The position numbers and the translations under genes are program-made. The notes under the pieces are model-generated. The model was not told the DNA's origin, did not search any database, and saw only the letters and a program-made list of their open reading frames with translations. Shown one piece after another: positions 1 through 7,643 of a DNA stretch of 22,568 bases (position 1 is its first letter; every line of letters starts with the position of its first letter). The stretch comes from an uncultured Ruminococcus sp. Lineage in GTDB: Bacteria; Bacillota; Clostridia; Oscillospirales; Ruminococcaceae. The DNA is taken from the NCBI GenBank assembly GCA_900539095.1, contig UQAR01000034.1, forward strand, positions 1 to 22,568, given 5' to 3'.

Positions 1-49
1 ACGAGATTCGCCTTAGTCTCGTGGGCTCGGAGATGTGTATAAGAGACAG
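1..49. other. Nextera i7-side adapter, not genomic
   Basis: This is sequencing adapter. Bases 1-7 are the end of the Illumina P7 oligo (ACGAGAT), 8-15 (TCGCCTTA) are an index whose reverse complement is TAAGGCGA, which I recall as Nextera index N701, 16-30 are GTCTCGTGGGCTCGG, and 31-49 are the Tn5 mosaic end AGATGTGTATAAGAGACAG. It is what remains when a short-insert read runs through into the adapter and is not trimmed before assembly. Genomic sequence begins at about 50. Confidence 0.98.
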
Positions 50-74
50 GTACGAAACATACCAATATACCTAT

Positions 75-103
75 ATTATACTTTATAAATCCCGATTTTA
101 CAA
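75..103 (-). promoter_or_regulatory. Leftward sigma-A-type promoter
   Basis: On the minus strand, TTGTAA (98-103) and a perfect TATAAT (75-80) are separated by exactly 17 bases (81-97). The -35 matches TTGACA at four of six positions. Transcription would start near 68 and run off the contig. No part of the target gene is present, so its existence is inferred. Confidence 0.6.
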
Positions 104-244
104 TAGTTTTTTCGCAAATAATAAATTTTTCTCACTTTTCACAAAAAACACCCTTTTACTGCGGCACATTTAGACACAAAAATCAAGTAAACGTTTCCTA
201 ACCGAATGGCAGGTAAACTTTTTTGCAGTCATGAAAAAAAGTCC

Positions 245-273
245 TTGCGTTTTTGGATAAAATGTTTTATAAT
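245..273 (+). promoter_or_regulatory. Promoter of the murD-dnaE run
   Basis: TTGCGT (245-250) and a perfect -10 TATAAT (268-273) are separated by 17 bases. The -35 is weak (TTG only). Transcription would start near 280 and leave a leader of about 70 nt before murD. It is the only good promoter seen upstream of the closely packed genes that follow. Confidence 0.6.
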
Positions 274-347
274 AAAATAGAATAGGTATGTGTGCAGTAT
301 AAACTATACCGCATACAGCTGACAGAATTATTGAAGGAGTTAATGAC

Positions 348-1739
348 ATGACAAAAGCACAAAGATATTTCATGGAAATAAAGGATAAGAGAGTAGCGTT
401 CATAGGCACAGGCGTGAGCCACCTTGAGCTAATAAAGCTTTTTCTCTCAAAGGGCATAAGATGCGTTGTCTGCGATAAAAAGACAGAGGACGAATTTGAC
501 GAGCTCATCTATGAGGAGCTTTCCGCAAAGGGCTGCGAGTTCTCATTGGGCGAGCATTATCTTGATATCATCTTCAACTGCGATATAGTTTTCAGAACAC
601 CCGGTATGTACTATAATGATGAAACCATCACAAAGGCAAGAAAAGCAGGAGTAGCCATTACATCAGAAATGGAAACTTTCTTTGACCTCTGCCCATGCAA
701 GATATACGGCGTAACAGGTTCAGACGGAAAGACTACCACTACTACCCTTATCAGCGAAATGCTCAAAGCCGAGGGCAAGCGAGTGCATGTCGGCGGAAAT
801 ATCGGTAAAGCACTTCTGCCTATCGTTGAAACAATGTCTGACAGTGACGTTGCAGTGGTTGAGCTGTCAAGTTTCCAGCTTATCTCAATGCGTCAGTCAC
901 CAAACGTTGCCGCTATCACGAATATCACTCCTAACCACCTTAACGTTCACGGAACAATGGAGGAGTATATCAGTGCAAAGGCAAACCTTATCGCTCATCA
1001 GAACGGCTATTCAAGAACTGTCCTCAATGAGGATAACGAGGAAACAATAAAGCTTGCAGACCTCGTAAGAGGAAAGCTTGTCACATTCTCTCTAAAACAC
1101 CCTGTGGAGAAAGGCACATACCTTAACGACGACGGTATGCTTTGCTATACCGAGAACGGCAGGACTACCGAGATAGTCCATAAGGACGATATCAGGATAC
1201 CGGGTATCCATAACGTTGCGAACTACCTCACAGCTATCGCCGCAGTTTGGGGCGAGGTATCTGTTCAGAGCATTGTTCAGGTGGCAAAGAATTTCGGCGG
1301 CGTTGAGCATAGGATAGAATTTGTCAGAGAGATAGACGGCGTGAAGTGGTATAACGATTCTATCGCCACAAGCCCTACAAGAGTTATCGCAGGACTTAAT
1401 TCGTTCAATCAGAAACTTATCGTTATCGCAGGCGGCTATGACAAGAAGATACCTTTTGAACCTCTTGCAGAGCCTGTGAACAAGAACGTAAAGATACTCA
1501 TTCTTATGGGTGCAACAGCCGATAAGATAGAAAAGGCAGTCACAGAAAGTCCGCTGTATCCTGAAAGCGGTCTGAAAATAGTGAGAGCAAAGACCCTTGA
1601 AGAGGCAGTCCTCACAGCACAGAAAATGGCTGAAAAGGGCGATATTGTCACACTTTCACCAGCCTGTGCAAGCTTTGACCTTTATCCAAACTTTGAGGCA
1701 AGAGGCAGACACTTCAAGCAGCTTGTGAACGAACTCTAA
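348..1739 (+). CDS. murD: UDP-N-acetylmuramoyl-L-alanine--D-glutamate ligase
   Basis: MurD adds D-glutamate to UDP-MurNAc-L-Ala with ATP, a cytoplasmic step of peptidoglycan precursor synthesis. The 463 residues are of normal length. Visible Mur-ligase landmarks are the N-terminal nucleotide-sugar domain, the ATP loop GSDGKTT (124-130), NITPNHL (192-198), the lysine expected to be carbamylated (K211, in SAKAN), HRIE (321-324), NDSIATSP (336-343), AGGYDK (361-366) and the C-terminal LSPACASFD (437-445). The start is fixed by AAGGAG eight bases upstream of the ATG. The segment usually NDSKATNP has Ile339 in place of Lys, which I believe recurs in clostridial MurDs. First gene of the long run; the next gene begins 26 bases on. 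Confidence 0.96.
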   Translation: MTKAQRYFMEIKDKRVAFIGTGVSHLELIKLFLSKGIRCVVCDKKTEDEFDELIYEELSAKGCEFSLGEHYLDIIFNCDIVFRTPGMYYNDETITKARKAGVAITSEMETFFDLCPCKIYGVTGSDGKTTTTTLISEMLKAEGKRVHVGGNIGKALLPIVETMSDSDVAVVELSSFQLISMRQSPNVAAITNITPNHLNVHGTMEEYISAKANLIAHQNGYSRTVLNEDNEETIKLADLVRGKLVTFSLKHPVEKGTYLNDDGMLCYTENGRTTEIVHKDDIRIPGIHNVANYLTAIAAVWGEVSVQSIVQVAKNFGGVEHRIEFVREIDGVKWYNDSIATSPTRVIAGLNSFNQKLIVIAGGYDKKIPFEPLAEPVNKNVKILILMGATADKIEKAVTESPLYPESGLKIVRAKTLEEAVLTAQKMAEKGDIVTLSPACASFDLYPNFEARGRHFKQLVNEL

Positions 1740-1765
1740 TTTTATAAAAAGCAGGGATATGTATT

Positions 1766-2782
1766 ATGGATACATTTGATATACTGTCGCAGCTTTGCTC
1801 TGCGGCAGGCGTATCAGGAGCGGAAGGCTCAGCGGCGAAAACTGCGGCAAAGCTCCTTGAAAAATACGGCGAAGTTACTTTGGATAACGCTCTTGGCAGC
1901 GTCGTCTGCAAGGTGGGCAGCTGGGAGAGCGGCAAGCCGGTCATGCTCCTTGATGCACATATAGACGAGATAGGCATGATAGTCACCTATATAACCGAGG
2001 ACGGCTTTCTGAAAATATCAGGCTGCGGAGGTCTTGATACAAGACTTCTTTTGGCTCAGCAGGTGACAGTCTATGGCAGAGAAAAACTCACAGGCGTTGT
2101 GACTTCAACTCCGCCTCATCTTGAAAAAGACAGCTCCGATGCACCCGACCTTGACAGCGTTTTCATTGATATAGGCTTTACAAGCCGTGAAAGTGCAGCA
2201 AAGTATGTTTCCCTTGGTGACAGAGTGCTTATAGAAAACAAAGCCGAAAAACTGGCAGGCAGCCGTGTCACATCTAAAGCCATTGACGACAGAGCAGGCT
2301 GTGCGGCTATCCTAAAGACCCTTGAGCTTATCGAGGGCAAGCAGACAGCTTATAATATCGCAGTTTGCTTTTCAACGCAGGAAGAAGTAGGTGAGCGTGG
2401 TGCAAAAACAGCCGCCTTTGATATCAATGCAGACTATGCAGTGGTGGTTGACGTTTCCTTTGCAAAGACCCATTATGAGAGCGAGGAAGAATGCGGCATA
2501 ATGGGCAAGGGAGCGATGATAGGCATTGCTCCGTCCCTTTCAAGAGAAATGTCCGAGAGCTTTATAAGCCTAGCTGAGGAAAAGGGCATACCATATCAGC
2601 TTGAAGTCATGAGCGGCAGAACAGGCACAAATGCCGACACTATCGGCGTGAGCGGCAGCGGCACAAAGACCGTCACCGTGTCGATACCTGAAAAGCATAT
2701 GCACACGCCTGTGGAGATAGTTGATATAAACGATATTGATAATACGGCTCTGCTTATTGCAGAATATCTGAAAAGAGTGTAG
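1766..2782 (+). CDS. M42 family metallo-aminopeptidase, copy A
   Basis: A di-metal M42 (TET/FrvX/YsdC-type) peptidase of 338 residues, expected to be cytoplasmic and to trim N-terminal residues from peptides. The metal set can be read directly: H65 in DAHIDE, D174 in the IDDRAG segment, the catalytic Glu and ligand E206/E207 in QEEVG, D229 in VVVDV and H313 in HMHTPVE. The apical dimerisation domain would be about residues 70-165. The ribosome site is weak (AGGG near 1753). The C-terminal segments are a little unusual: GTNAD where GGTDA is common, and EKHMHTPVE where RYxHSPVE is common. Relatives are often misannotated as cellulase (CelM); no glycosidase role is implied. Substrate preference cannot be read. 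It is followed after six bases by a paralogue. Confidence 0.92.
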   Translation: MDTFDILSQLCSAAGVSGAEGSAAKTAAKLLEKYGEVTLDNALGSVVCKVGSWESGKPVMLLDAHIDEIGMIVTYITEDGFLKISGCGGLDTRLLLAQQVTVYGREKLTGVVTSTPPHLEKDSSDAPDLDSVFIDIGFTSRESAAKYVSLGDRVLIENKAEKLAGSRVTSKAIDDRAGCAAILKTLELIEGKQTAYNIAVCFSTQEEVGERGAKTAAFDINADYAVVVDVSFAKTHYESEEECGIMGKGAMIGIAPSLSREMSESFISLAEEKGIPYQLEVMSGRTGTNADTIGVSGSGTKTVTVSIPEKHMHTPVEIVDINDIDNTALLIAEYLKRV

Positions 2783-2788
2783 ATATTT

Positions 2789-3808
2789 ATGTTGGATAAA
2801 CTGAAAGACCTCTGCCTCCTTGACGGCATTTCAGGAGACGAGGGAGCAGTAAGAGAATATATAATAGATAAGATCGGCGACAAAGCTGAAATAAAGGTGG
2901 ATAACCTTGGCAATGTCATAGCTTTCTGCAAGGGCAAAAAGACCCCAAAGAATAAGATAATGGTGTCGGCTCATATGGACGAGGTCGGCATGATAGTCAC
3001 CTATGTGAACAGTGACGGCACGCTGAAAGTGTCCTCAGTCGGCGGCGTTGACCCAAGAGTTGTTTTCGGCAGACGTGTCAAAGTCGGCAGAAACAATGTC
3101 ACAGGCGTTGTGGGGGGAAAGGCTATCCATAACCTCACTGCCGAGGAGAGAAAAAAGTCTGTGCCTTTTGATAAGCTTACTATCGATATAGGCGTTGACA
3201 GCCGTGAAGAGGCTTTGAAACTCGTCAGACTGGGTGACAGCGTGAGATTTGTTTCTGACTTTGTGGAGTTCGGCGAGGGCTTTGTTAAGTGCAAAGCCAT
3301 AGACGATAGAGCAGGCTGTGCCATGATGCTGAGAATGATAGAAGAGGGCGTGGAGTATGACACATATTTCACCTTCGTGGTGCAGGAAGAGATAGGTCTG
3401 CGTGGCTCGACTTGTGCAGCGTTCACCGTTGCACCCGACTATGCAGTTGTGCTTGAATCCACAACTGCTGCGGATATCCCGTCAGCCTCAGGGGAGAAAA
3501 GAGTCTGCGAACTTGGAAAAGGTCCTGTGGTATCTTATATGGACAGACACACCATGTATGACCGTGAGCTTTATGAGCTTGCATTTTCTGCGGCAGAAGA
3601 GAACGGCATACCGTGCCAGACCAAAACAATGGTGGCAGGAGGAAATGACGCAGGTGCGATACACGTTTCCCGTGGCGGCGTAAAGACAGCCGCAGTGTCG
3701 CTCCCTTGCAGATATCTCCATTCTCCAAGCTGCGTGATAAATAAGGCAGACTTTGAGAACGCTTATGTTCTTACAAAATTGATCTTGGATAGGACTTATA
3801 ACAAATGA
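2789..3808 (+). CDS. M42 family metallo-aminopeptidase, copy B
   Basis: Second M42 peptidase, 339 residues, clearly paralogous to the preceding gene but well diverged. Ligands and catalytic residues: H62 (SAHMDE), D172 (IDDRAG), E200/E201 (QEEIG), E223 (VVLEST) and H311 (LHSPSC). The third-position ligand is Glu here and Asp in copy A, and the residue after HSP is Ser instead of the common Val-Glu. No clear Shine-Dalgarno precedes the ATG, which lies only six bases after the upstream stop, so translation is probably coupled. The end overlaps the next gene as ATGA. Likely role is peptide trimming; homo- or mixed assembly with copy A is open. Confidence 0.92.
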   Translation: MLDKLKDLCLLDGISGDEGAVREYIIDKIGDKAEIKVDNLGNVIAFCKGKKTPKNKIMVSAHMDEVGMIVTYVNSDGTLKVSSVGGVDPRVVFGRRVKVGRNNVTGVVGGKAIHNLTAEERKKSVPFDKLTIDIGVDSREEALKLVRLGDSVRFVSDFVEFGEGFVKCKAIDDRAGCAMMLRMIEEGVEYDTYFTFVVQEEIGLRGSTCAAFTVAPDYAVVLESTTAADIPSASGEKRVCELGKGPVVSYMDRHTMYDRELYELAFSAAEENGIPCQTKTMVAGGNDAGAIHVSRGGVKTAAVSLPCRYLHSPSCVINKADFENAYVLTKLILDRTYNK

Positions 3809-4581
3809 TCTATGAAACCAAAGAGATCAGCTCAGAACTGCTGAGCGGTCTTAAACCTAACAATTATACAAGGCGTATAAAGTCGCATTTTGCGGCATAC
3901 GGCACAGGGTATGACTTTCTGCATTTCTATGCCGTTGAGGAAAGCGGAGAAAAGCTTGGTATCATATCAATATTCAACGCCTCTATGATGATATCGACTT
4001 TCAAGGATAAGAGATTTGACGATAAGGTATTGGGCGAGCTTGCAGGGTTCATTCTTATGAACAAGCCTGCCGCCGTGGAGTTTGAGGCGGAGTATTCAGA
4101 CAAGCTTGCAGAACTCACTAAGGCAGAGTATAAGGGTGACAAACGGACGGAGTTCAGCTTTGTTGCTAAGAACGATATCCCGCCACTTGATGTGAATGAG
4201 TTGCCTAAGCTTGACGATGTTTTCAGGATACTTGCACCATGCTTTCCTGCAATAAAAAATTCCTATGAACTGTGGCTGACGGACACTTCCCACCGTGTAA
4301 GAAGAGGACTTTCGCAGTCGTTTCTGCTGGGTGATTACACCACCGCCACCATACAGTATATCATAGACGGCGTGGCACTTGTGGGACACGTTGGAACGAT
4401 ACCTGAGGAGCGTGGAAAATTCCATGCAAGACAGCTTTTGTATTGGATAGGTGAAAAGCTCACGCAGGACGGTTTTCAGGTGAGATTGTTTGCAAGACCC
4501 CATAGAGTGAGCTATTATGAGGAGATAGGCTTTAAAGCCTGCGGAATAGATCTTGTATTGGAGAGAATTGAAAATGAATGA
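3805..4581 (+). CDS. GNAT family N-acetyltransferase
   Basis: A 258-residue protein whose C-terminal half reads as a GNAT acyl-CoA-dependent acetyltransferase. Motif A is around 190-215: a beta strand ending in GHVGTI, then RGKFHA, in the place of the usual RxxGxG/A pyrophosphate loop. Motif B is RPHRVSYYEEIGFK (231-244). The N-terminal 120 residues are not assignable by eye and may be a second, degenerate GNAT-like fold. The start overlaps the stop of the preceding peptidase (ATGA), and its own end overlaps the next gene by eight bases, so it is translated within a coupled trio. The acceptor substrate is unknown; a small amine or amino acid from peptide breakdown would fit the context, but that is speculation. 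Confidence 0.8.
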   Translation: MIYETKEISSELLSGLKPNNYTRRIKSHFAAYGTGYDFLHFYAVEESGEKLGIISIFNASMMISTFKDKRFDDKVLGELAGFILMNKPAAVEFEAEYSDKLAELTKAEYKGDKRTEFSFVAKNDIPPLDVNELPKLDDVFRILAPCFPAIKNSYELWLTDTSHRVRRGLSQSFLLGDYTTATIQYIIDGVALVGHVGTIPEERGKFHARQLLYWIGEKLTQDGFQVRLFARPHRVSYYEEIGFKACGIDLVLERIENE

Positions 4582-5845
4582 ATGTATATTTGATATAGAC
4601 CCTAAGCTTTTGGCTCTTGCCGCCGAGGCAGAGAGCGAGTGCGGGGAGATGTTTGAGAAAATAGACAGCAACGCCGAGTATAACGGTCAGAAAGTGCTGA
4701 AAGCTTTTATCGACAACCGTGTGAGCGAGGGCTGCCTTAAAGGAACAACGGGCTACGGATATGGCGATATGGGCAGAGATACCATAGACAAGGTGTTCGC
4801 TCAGGCACTGGGCGGCGAGGACGCTTTGGTAAGACACACCTTTGTGAACGGTACTCATGCACTGTCTACCGCACTTTTCGGCGTGCTCCGCAGCGGCGAC
4901 ACGATGCTTGCCTGCACAGGAAAGCCATATGATACCCTTGAGGAGATAATCGGTATCAGAGGCGAAAAGGGCAGCGGTTCACTTGTTGACTTCGGCGTGA
5001 AGTATGAGCAGGTAGACTTGGTGGACGAGATGTACCCTGATTATGACGAGATAGCAAAGAAAGCCGTTGGTGCAAAGATAGCTTATATCCAGCGTTCAAG
5101 AGGCTATTCTCTCAGACCGTCACTGACAGTGGAGATAATCGGAAAGATTGCACAAACAGCAAAGAAAGCTAATCCTGATATAATCGTCATGGTGGATAAC
5201 TGCTACGGCGAGTTCGTTGAAAGAAAAGAACCTCTTAGCGTGGGTGCGGATATCATCATAGGCTCGCTTATAAAAAATCCGGGCGGCGGAATAGCCTCCA
5301 CAGGCGGATATATCTGCGGAAGAGCAGACCTTGTGGAAAAATGTGCAGACAGGCTCACCTGTGTTGGCATGGGCAAGGAGGTCGGCTGTTCACTTAATCA
5401 GAACAGAGAAATGCTCCTTGGCTTTTTCTTAGCACCGCAGGTGGTCGCATCAGCACTGAAAACTTCCGTTTTCGCCTGCCGTTTCTTTGAAAAGCTTGGC
5501 TATAAGACCCTCCCTGAAAGCGGCGAAACAAGAACTGATATAATCGCATCTATACTTCTTGAGAACGAGGAGAACCTCGTGACTTTCTGTCAGGGCATAC
5601 AGAAAGGCTCACCTGTTGACAGCTATGTTACCCCTGAGGCATGGGATATGCCGGGCTATGACAGCAAGGTGATAATGGCGGCAGGAGCATTCACAATGGG
5701 TGCGTCCATAGAGCTTTCCGCCGACGCCCCTATCAGACCGCCGTTTGCCGCATGGCTGCAAGGAGGGATCACATACCCTACTGGCAAAGCAGGCGTAATG
5801 CTTGCCGCACAGGAGATGTATAATAAAGGCTTACTTAGAATATAA
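4574..5845 (+). CDS. PLP enzyme, methionine gamma-lyase-like ('aluminium resistance') family
   Basis: A 423-residue fold-type I PLP enzyme of the family named methionine gamma-lyase-like or aluminium resistance protein. Features from ATG 4574: GYGYGDMGRD (60-69), the cofactor-side VDNCYGEF with D208, and the Schiff-base lysine in GSLIKNPGGG (K234). Conserved tail signatures IRPPF and GGITYPTGK are present. I choose ATG 4574 because GGAG (4560-4563) lies ten bases upstream; an in-frame ATG at 4553 lies inside the acetyltransferase gene and adds only seven residues. In related Firmicutes this gene commonly sits near hfq/miaA; here it sits between a GNAT gene and hprK. Its physiological substrate is not established, so the names should be read as family labels. 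Confidence 0.87.
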   Translation: MNECIFDIDPKLLALAAEAESECGEMFEKIDSNAEYNGQKVLKAFIDNRVSEGCLKGTTGYGYGDMGRDTIDKVFAQALGGEDALVRHTFVNGTHALSTALFGVLRSGDTMLACTGKPYDTLEEIIGIRGEKGSGSLVDFGVKYEQVDLVDEMYPDYDEIAKKAVGAKIAYIQRSRGYSLRPSLTVEIIGKIAQTAKKANPDIIVMVDNCYGEFVERKEPLSVGADIIIGSLIKNPGGGIASTGGYICGRADLVEKCADRLTCVGMGKEVGCSLNQNREMLLGFFLAPQVVASALKTSVFACRFFEKLGYKTLPESGETRTDIIASILLENEENLVTFCQGIQKGSPVDSYVTPEAWDMPGYDSKVIMAAGAFTMGASIELSADAPIRPPFAAWLQGGITYPTGKAGVMLAAQEMYNKGLLRI

Positions 5846-5872
5846 AATTTGACTGGAAAGGAATGATATTCA

Positions 5873-6832
5873 ATGGCAGAGATATTCAGCGTTACTGTCG
5901 AGGAGATAATCAAACAGCTCAATATGGAGATAATCTACGCTCCTGAGAACATCAGCAGCCTTGTTGTTACCGAGAACGACTGCAACAGACCTGGACTTCA
6001 GCTCATGGGATTTTATGAGTATTTCAACGCAGAGCGTGTTCAGATATGCGGAAACATGGAGTTTGCCTATCTTGCCTCACTTGATGAGAAAACAAGATAT
6101 GAGAGGATAGACGCACTTTTCGCCACTAAGATACCGCTTTTTATCGTGGCAAGAGGTCATGAACTTTACCCTGAAATGGTAGAAATAGCCAAGAAATACG
6201 GCGTGCCTATCGCAAGAACGCAGGACAGCACAACAGCATTTATCGCTGCACTTATCGGCTACCTGAACGTTGAGCTTGCTCCGAGAATAACACGCCACGG
6301 CGTTCTTATCGAAGTATACGGCGAGGGAATCCTTATCGTGGGCGAGAGCGGCGTTGGTAAGAGCGAAACAGCTATCGAGCTTGTAAAGAGAGGTCACAGA
6401 CTTGTGGCTGACGATGCCGTTGAAATAAGAAAGACATCAAACAGAACGCTTGTCGGCTCTTCACCTGATAATATCCGTCACTTCCTCGAACTGAGAGGTA
6501 TCGGTATCATCAATACAAGACGTCTGTTCGGTATGGGTGCTGTAAAGGTCAGCGAGAAGATAGACCTTATCGTAGAGCTTGAACCATGGGACAGCACGAA
6601 GATATACGACAGAATGGGCGTAGACAACGAGTATACTACTATCCTCGGCATCAAGATACCTAGCCTTACCATTCCTATAAAGCCGGGCAGAAACCTTGCT
6701 GTTATCCTTGAAGTTGCGGCTATGAACAACCGTCAGAAGAAAATGGGTTATAACGCTGCCGCTGAACTTTTGCAGAATCTTGGTCTGCAAATGGACAAGA
6801 AGGATAAGGTCAAGAACTGGGATAATTTCTAA
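5873..6832 (+). CDS. hprK: HPr kinase/phosphorylase
   Basis: HprK phosphorylates and dephosphorylates HPr on Ser46, the switch for carbon catabolite control in Firmicutes. Length 319 residues is typical. The N-terminal domain covers about 1-130; the catalytic core has RHGV with H142, Walker A GESGVGKS (157-164), the Asp pair VADD (180-181), the family signature starting LELRGIGI (205-212) and PGRN (271-274). An AAAGGA site lies ten bases upstream. In Firmicutes HprK also answers to fructose-1,6-bisphosphate and phosphate, and the phosphorylase activity depends on the same P-loop. Its position close to murB and rapZ matches the common clostridial order and ties cell-wall genes to carbon state. 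Confidence 0.96.
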   Translation: MAEIFSVTVEEIIKQLNMEIIYAPENISSLVVTENDCNRPGLQLMGFYEYFNAERVQICGNMEFAYLASLDEKTRYERIDALFATKIPLFIVARGHELYPEMVEIAKKYGVPIARTQDSTTAFIAALIGYLNVELAPRITRHGVLIEVYGEGILIVGESGVGKSETAIELVKRGHRLVADDAVEIRKTSNRTLVGSSPDNIRHFLELRGIGIINTRRLFGMGAVKVSEKIDLIVELEPWDSTKIYDRMGVDNEYTTILGIKIPSLTIPIKPGRNLAVILEVAAMNNRQKKMGYNAAAELLQNLGLQMDKKDKVKNWDNF

Positions 6833-6871
6833 AAACACGCATATACTTTTTTGAATAGGAGATAGATCATA

Positions 6872-7594
6872 ATGCACTTACAGGGAGATATGCATACGCA
6901 CACCATTGCCTCAACTCATGCTTACTCCACCATAACAGAGAACTGCCAGTGGGCTGAAAAATACGGAATGAAAGGCATAGCAATGACAGACCATGCCATG
7001 AATATGCCAGATTCACCTCATATCTGGCACTTTGTGAACCTTCACATACTGCCGAGAAAGATAAACGGGATAACCGTCCTCAGAGGTATAGAGGCTAACG
7101 TTGTGAGCGATGACGGAGAGCTTGATACCAGCGAAAAGCTGCTTTCAGGACTTGAATGGGTGGTGGCGTCTATGCACAGTGCCTGCTATACTCCCTCGAC
7201 ACCTGAGAACCACACTAAAAGCTGGCTGAAAGTCGCACAGAACCCTCAGGTAGATGTTATAGGTCACTGCACCACCGCACCTTTTATGTTCGATTATGAA
7301 AAGGGCGTAAAGGCGTTCAAAGAGTATGGCAAGCTTGTGGAGATAAATGAAAGCTCTATCGTTTGCGAAAGGACCCCAAAGAGAAACGCTGTGGAGCTTA
7401 TGAAACTCTGCAAAAAGTATGAAGTGCCTGTGGTCTTTGATTCAGACAGCCATTTCTGTCAGCTGGTGGGTCAAACGCCAACAGTGCTGCAAATGGCTGA
7501 GGAGCTTGATTTCCCTGAAAAGCTGGTCATGAACACCGACTGGGAAAAGATAAGAGAGTTCGTGCTTGCAAAAAGACCTGATCTTGATATTTAG
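6872..7594 (+). CDS. PHP-domain phosphoesterase, YcdX-like
   Basis: A 240-residue stand-alone PHP (polymerase and histidinol phosphatase) hydrolase. The metal-binding pattern is complete and matches the E. coli YcdX type: H8 and H10 (DMHTHT), H16, H41 in TDHA, E74 (RGIEAN), H102 (SMHS), H132 (IGHC), D192 and H194 (DSDSH). This set predicts a three-metal phosphatase site. AGGAG (6857-6861) precedes the ATG. Clostridia often carry this gene between hprK and murB, but its natural substrate is not known; a sugar or nucleotide phosphate is plausible. Histidinol phosphatase is an alternative label I consider less likely, because no his genes are nearby and the length and residues fit YcdX better. 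Confidence 0.88.
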   Translation: MHLQGDMHTHTIASTHAYSTITENCQWAEKYGMKGIAMTDHAMNMPDSPHIWHFVNLHILPRKINGITVLRGIEANVVSDDGELDTSEKLLSGLEWVVASMHSACYTPSTPENHTKSWLKVAQNPQVDVIGHCTTAPFMFDYEKGVKAFKEYGKLVEINESSIVCERTPKRNAVELMKLCKKYEVPVVFDSDSHFCQLVGQTPTVLQMAEELDFPEKLVMNTDWEKIREFVLAKRPDLDI

Positions 7595-7598
7595 ACCA

Positions 7599-7643
7599 AT
7601 GAAAGGAGAGCCCGCATTTAGGGCGTTTTACAGATATATATGA
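7599..7643 (+). promoter_or_regulatory. Unusual murB translation leader
   Basis: The good Shine-Dalgarno, AAAGGAG (7602-7608), is 31 bases before the murB ATG instead of 6-10. Between them is a GC hairpin, GCCC (7610-7613) with GGGC (7621-7624) and a seven-base loop. A 14-codon ORF (MKGEPAFRAFYRYI) runs from ATG 7599 and its TGA overlaps the murB ATG as ATGA. Either the hairpin loops out the spacer, or the mini-ORF couples translation into murB. An in-frame TAG at 7619-7621 rules out an earlier murB start. Confidence 0.45.

Larger units (their letters stand above)
50..347. other. AT-rich divergent intergenic region
   Basis: About 300 bases without a supportable gene. The region is very AT-rich and holds a promoter-like pair on each strand, one facing left at 75-103 and one facing right at 245-273. 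The middle (about 110-240) has several poly-T/poly-A runs and two copies of GTAAAC (187-192 and 213-218) but no convincing operator or small ORF. The gene served by the leftward promoter would lie beyond the contig end. Confidence 0.6.

Noticed and set aside
187..200. cre-like CcpA site upstream of murD
   Set aside because: Only about half of the consensus positions match and it lies far upstream of the murD promoter; too weak in AT-rich DNA.
193..218. Imperfect inverted repeat GTTTCC/GGTAAAC as an operator
   Set aside because: Needs a bulge, has a long spacer, and lies between the two promoters without overlapping either.
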